Positions 63,599 to 64,000 of a DNA stretch of 64,000 bases are shown one piece after another. The stretch's first letter is position 1. Every line of letters starts with the position of its first letter. Source of the DNA: Platynereis dumerilii (taxonomy: Eukaryota; Annelida; Polychaeta; Phyllodocida; Nereididae). The stretch spans positions 27,940,501 to 28,004,500 of the forward strand of contig JAPTHN010000011.1 in the NCBI GenBank assembly GCA_026936325.1, in the 5' to 3' direction. A program made the translations under genes and the position numbers. The notes beneath the pieces are model-generated. The model searched no databases. It saw only the letters and a list, made by a program, of their open reading frames with translations, and was not told the DNA's origin.

Positions 63599-64000
63599 AT
63601 GACATACAGATACGAAATGCTCAAAGGGAAAAATCTCAGAGAATCAAAAGGACACTGTGACATGATCACATACATCATAGGCCTATAATACAATAACATT
63701 GATGACATCTCAATTCACGCGGAACATCAAGTTTCCGTTGAGATTTAGAAAATGTCAAGTTTTTCAGCATAAAATAAAACAGCAAAAATGAATACATGCG
63801 ACACCAATAATGCAAACTTACCAAATTTGTGTCCACTGTCCAGTCAGAAGCTTGGCTTATTGCTCAAAGGTCTCGTCGAAAAACTTTCAAGGAGGCATTC
63901 GGCGATCGTTTGCGCGTCTCATCTCGGACTCTCTTGTCTCTTGTGAACATTGCAATCTCCGGATGACATCCTCAACATGTGAAATTGATGAACCATCTGC
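63599..64000. other. Right flank of element C, no recognisable feature
   Basis: Unique-looking sequence. The last 150 bases are richer in CG dinucleotides than most of the window, but no exon or promoter element can be supported before the window ends. Confidence 0.45.

Noticed and set aside
1-64000. CRISPR arrays, rRNA genes, intact tRNA genes, LTR retroelements or Polinton-like elements
   Set aside because: Regular spacer-repeat arrays are absent, the tRNA-like heads do not fold as functional tRNAs and belong to SINEs, and no reverse transcriptase, integrase or capsid motif or paired LTR was seen.

Overview
This is a stretch of animal nuclear DNA, AT-rich by eye and without a convincing protein-coding gene on either strand. 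The open frames are short, mostly lack a plausible ATG, or are by-products of repeats whose period is a multiple of three. Several tRNA-derived SINEs, hAT-type and other inverted-repeat DNA transposons, foldback palindromes, minisatellites with higher-order structure and interspersed microsatellites point to an intergenic region or a very large intron. A marine invertebrate is the best guess, because the 3' domains of two SINEs look like ones known from such animals. That assignment is from memory; no gene is present to place the species.

Layout. 1-3.3 kb: a foldback DNA transposon (about 991-1757), then two copies of one SINE family in opposite orientation and an extra tRNA-like head. 3.3-25.9 kb: mostly unique sequence with small repeats, a CTG/CAG locus at 17.2 kb and a 45-bp tandem duplication at 24.4 kb. 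25.99-26.6 kb: a 33-bp minisatellite with a 165-bp higher-order period. 30.6-32.3 kb: decayed repeats with inverted relatives. 33.0-33.3, 40.2 and 41.8 kb: three more SINEs. 41.0 kb: a near-perfect hairpin. 42.4-47.8 kb: a tandem duplication of a 1.9-kb unit, whose second copy carries a 1,562-bp hAT element with an 8-bp target duplication. The first copy keeps the empty site. 49.8-50.85 kb: two minisatellites (27-bp, then 31-bp) built from one core. 54.9-55.3 kb: a fuzzy short-period repeat. 57.55-58.02 kb: a second foldback element built like the first. 58.34-63.59 kb: a 5.26-kb interval with terminal inverted repeats and a 7-bp flanking duplication. It encloses 1.4 kb of purine/pyrimidine-asymmetric repeat and a compound tetranucleotide microsatellite.

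No genes are seen acting together. The points of interest are the mobile elements with readable insertion sites, two foldback elements with the same terminal plan but different repeated words, and a 272-bp block that is identical between otherwise diverged tandem copies. Percent identities are by eye. No database search was possible.
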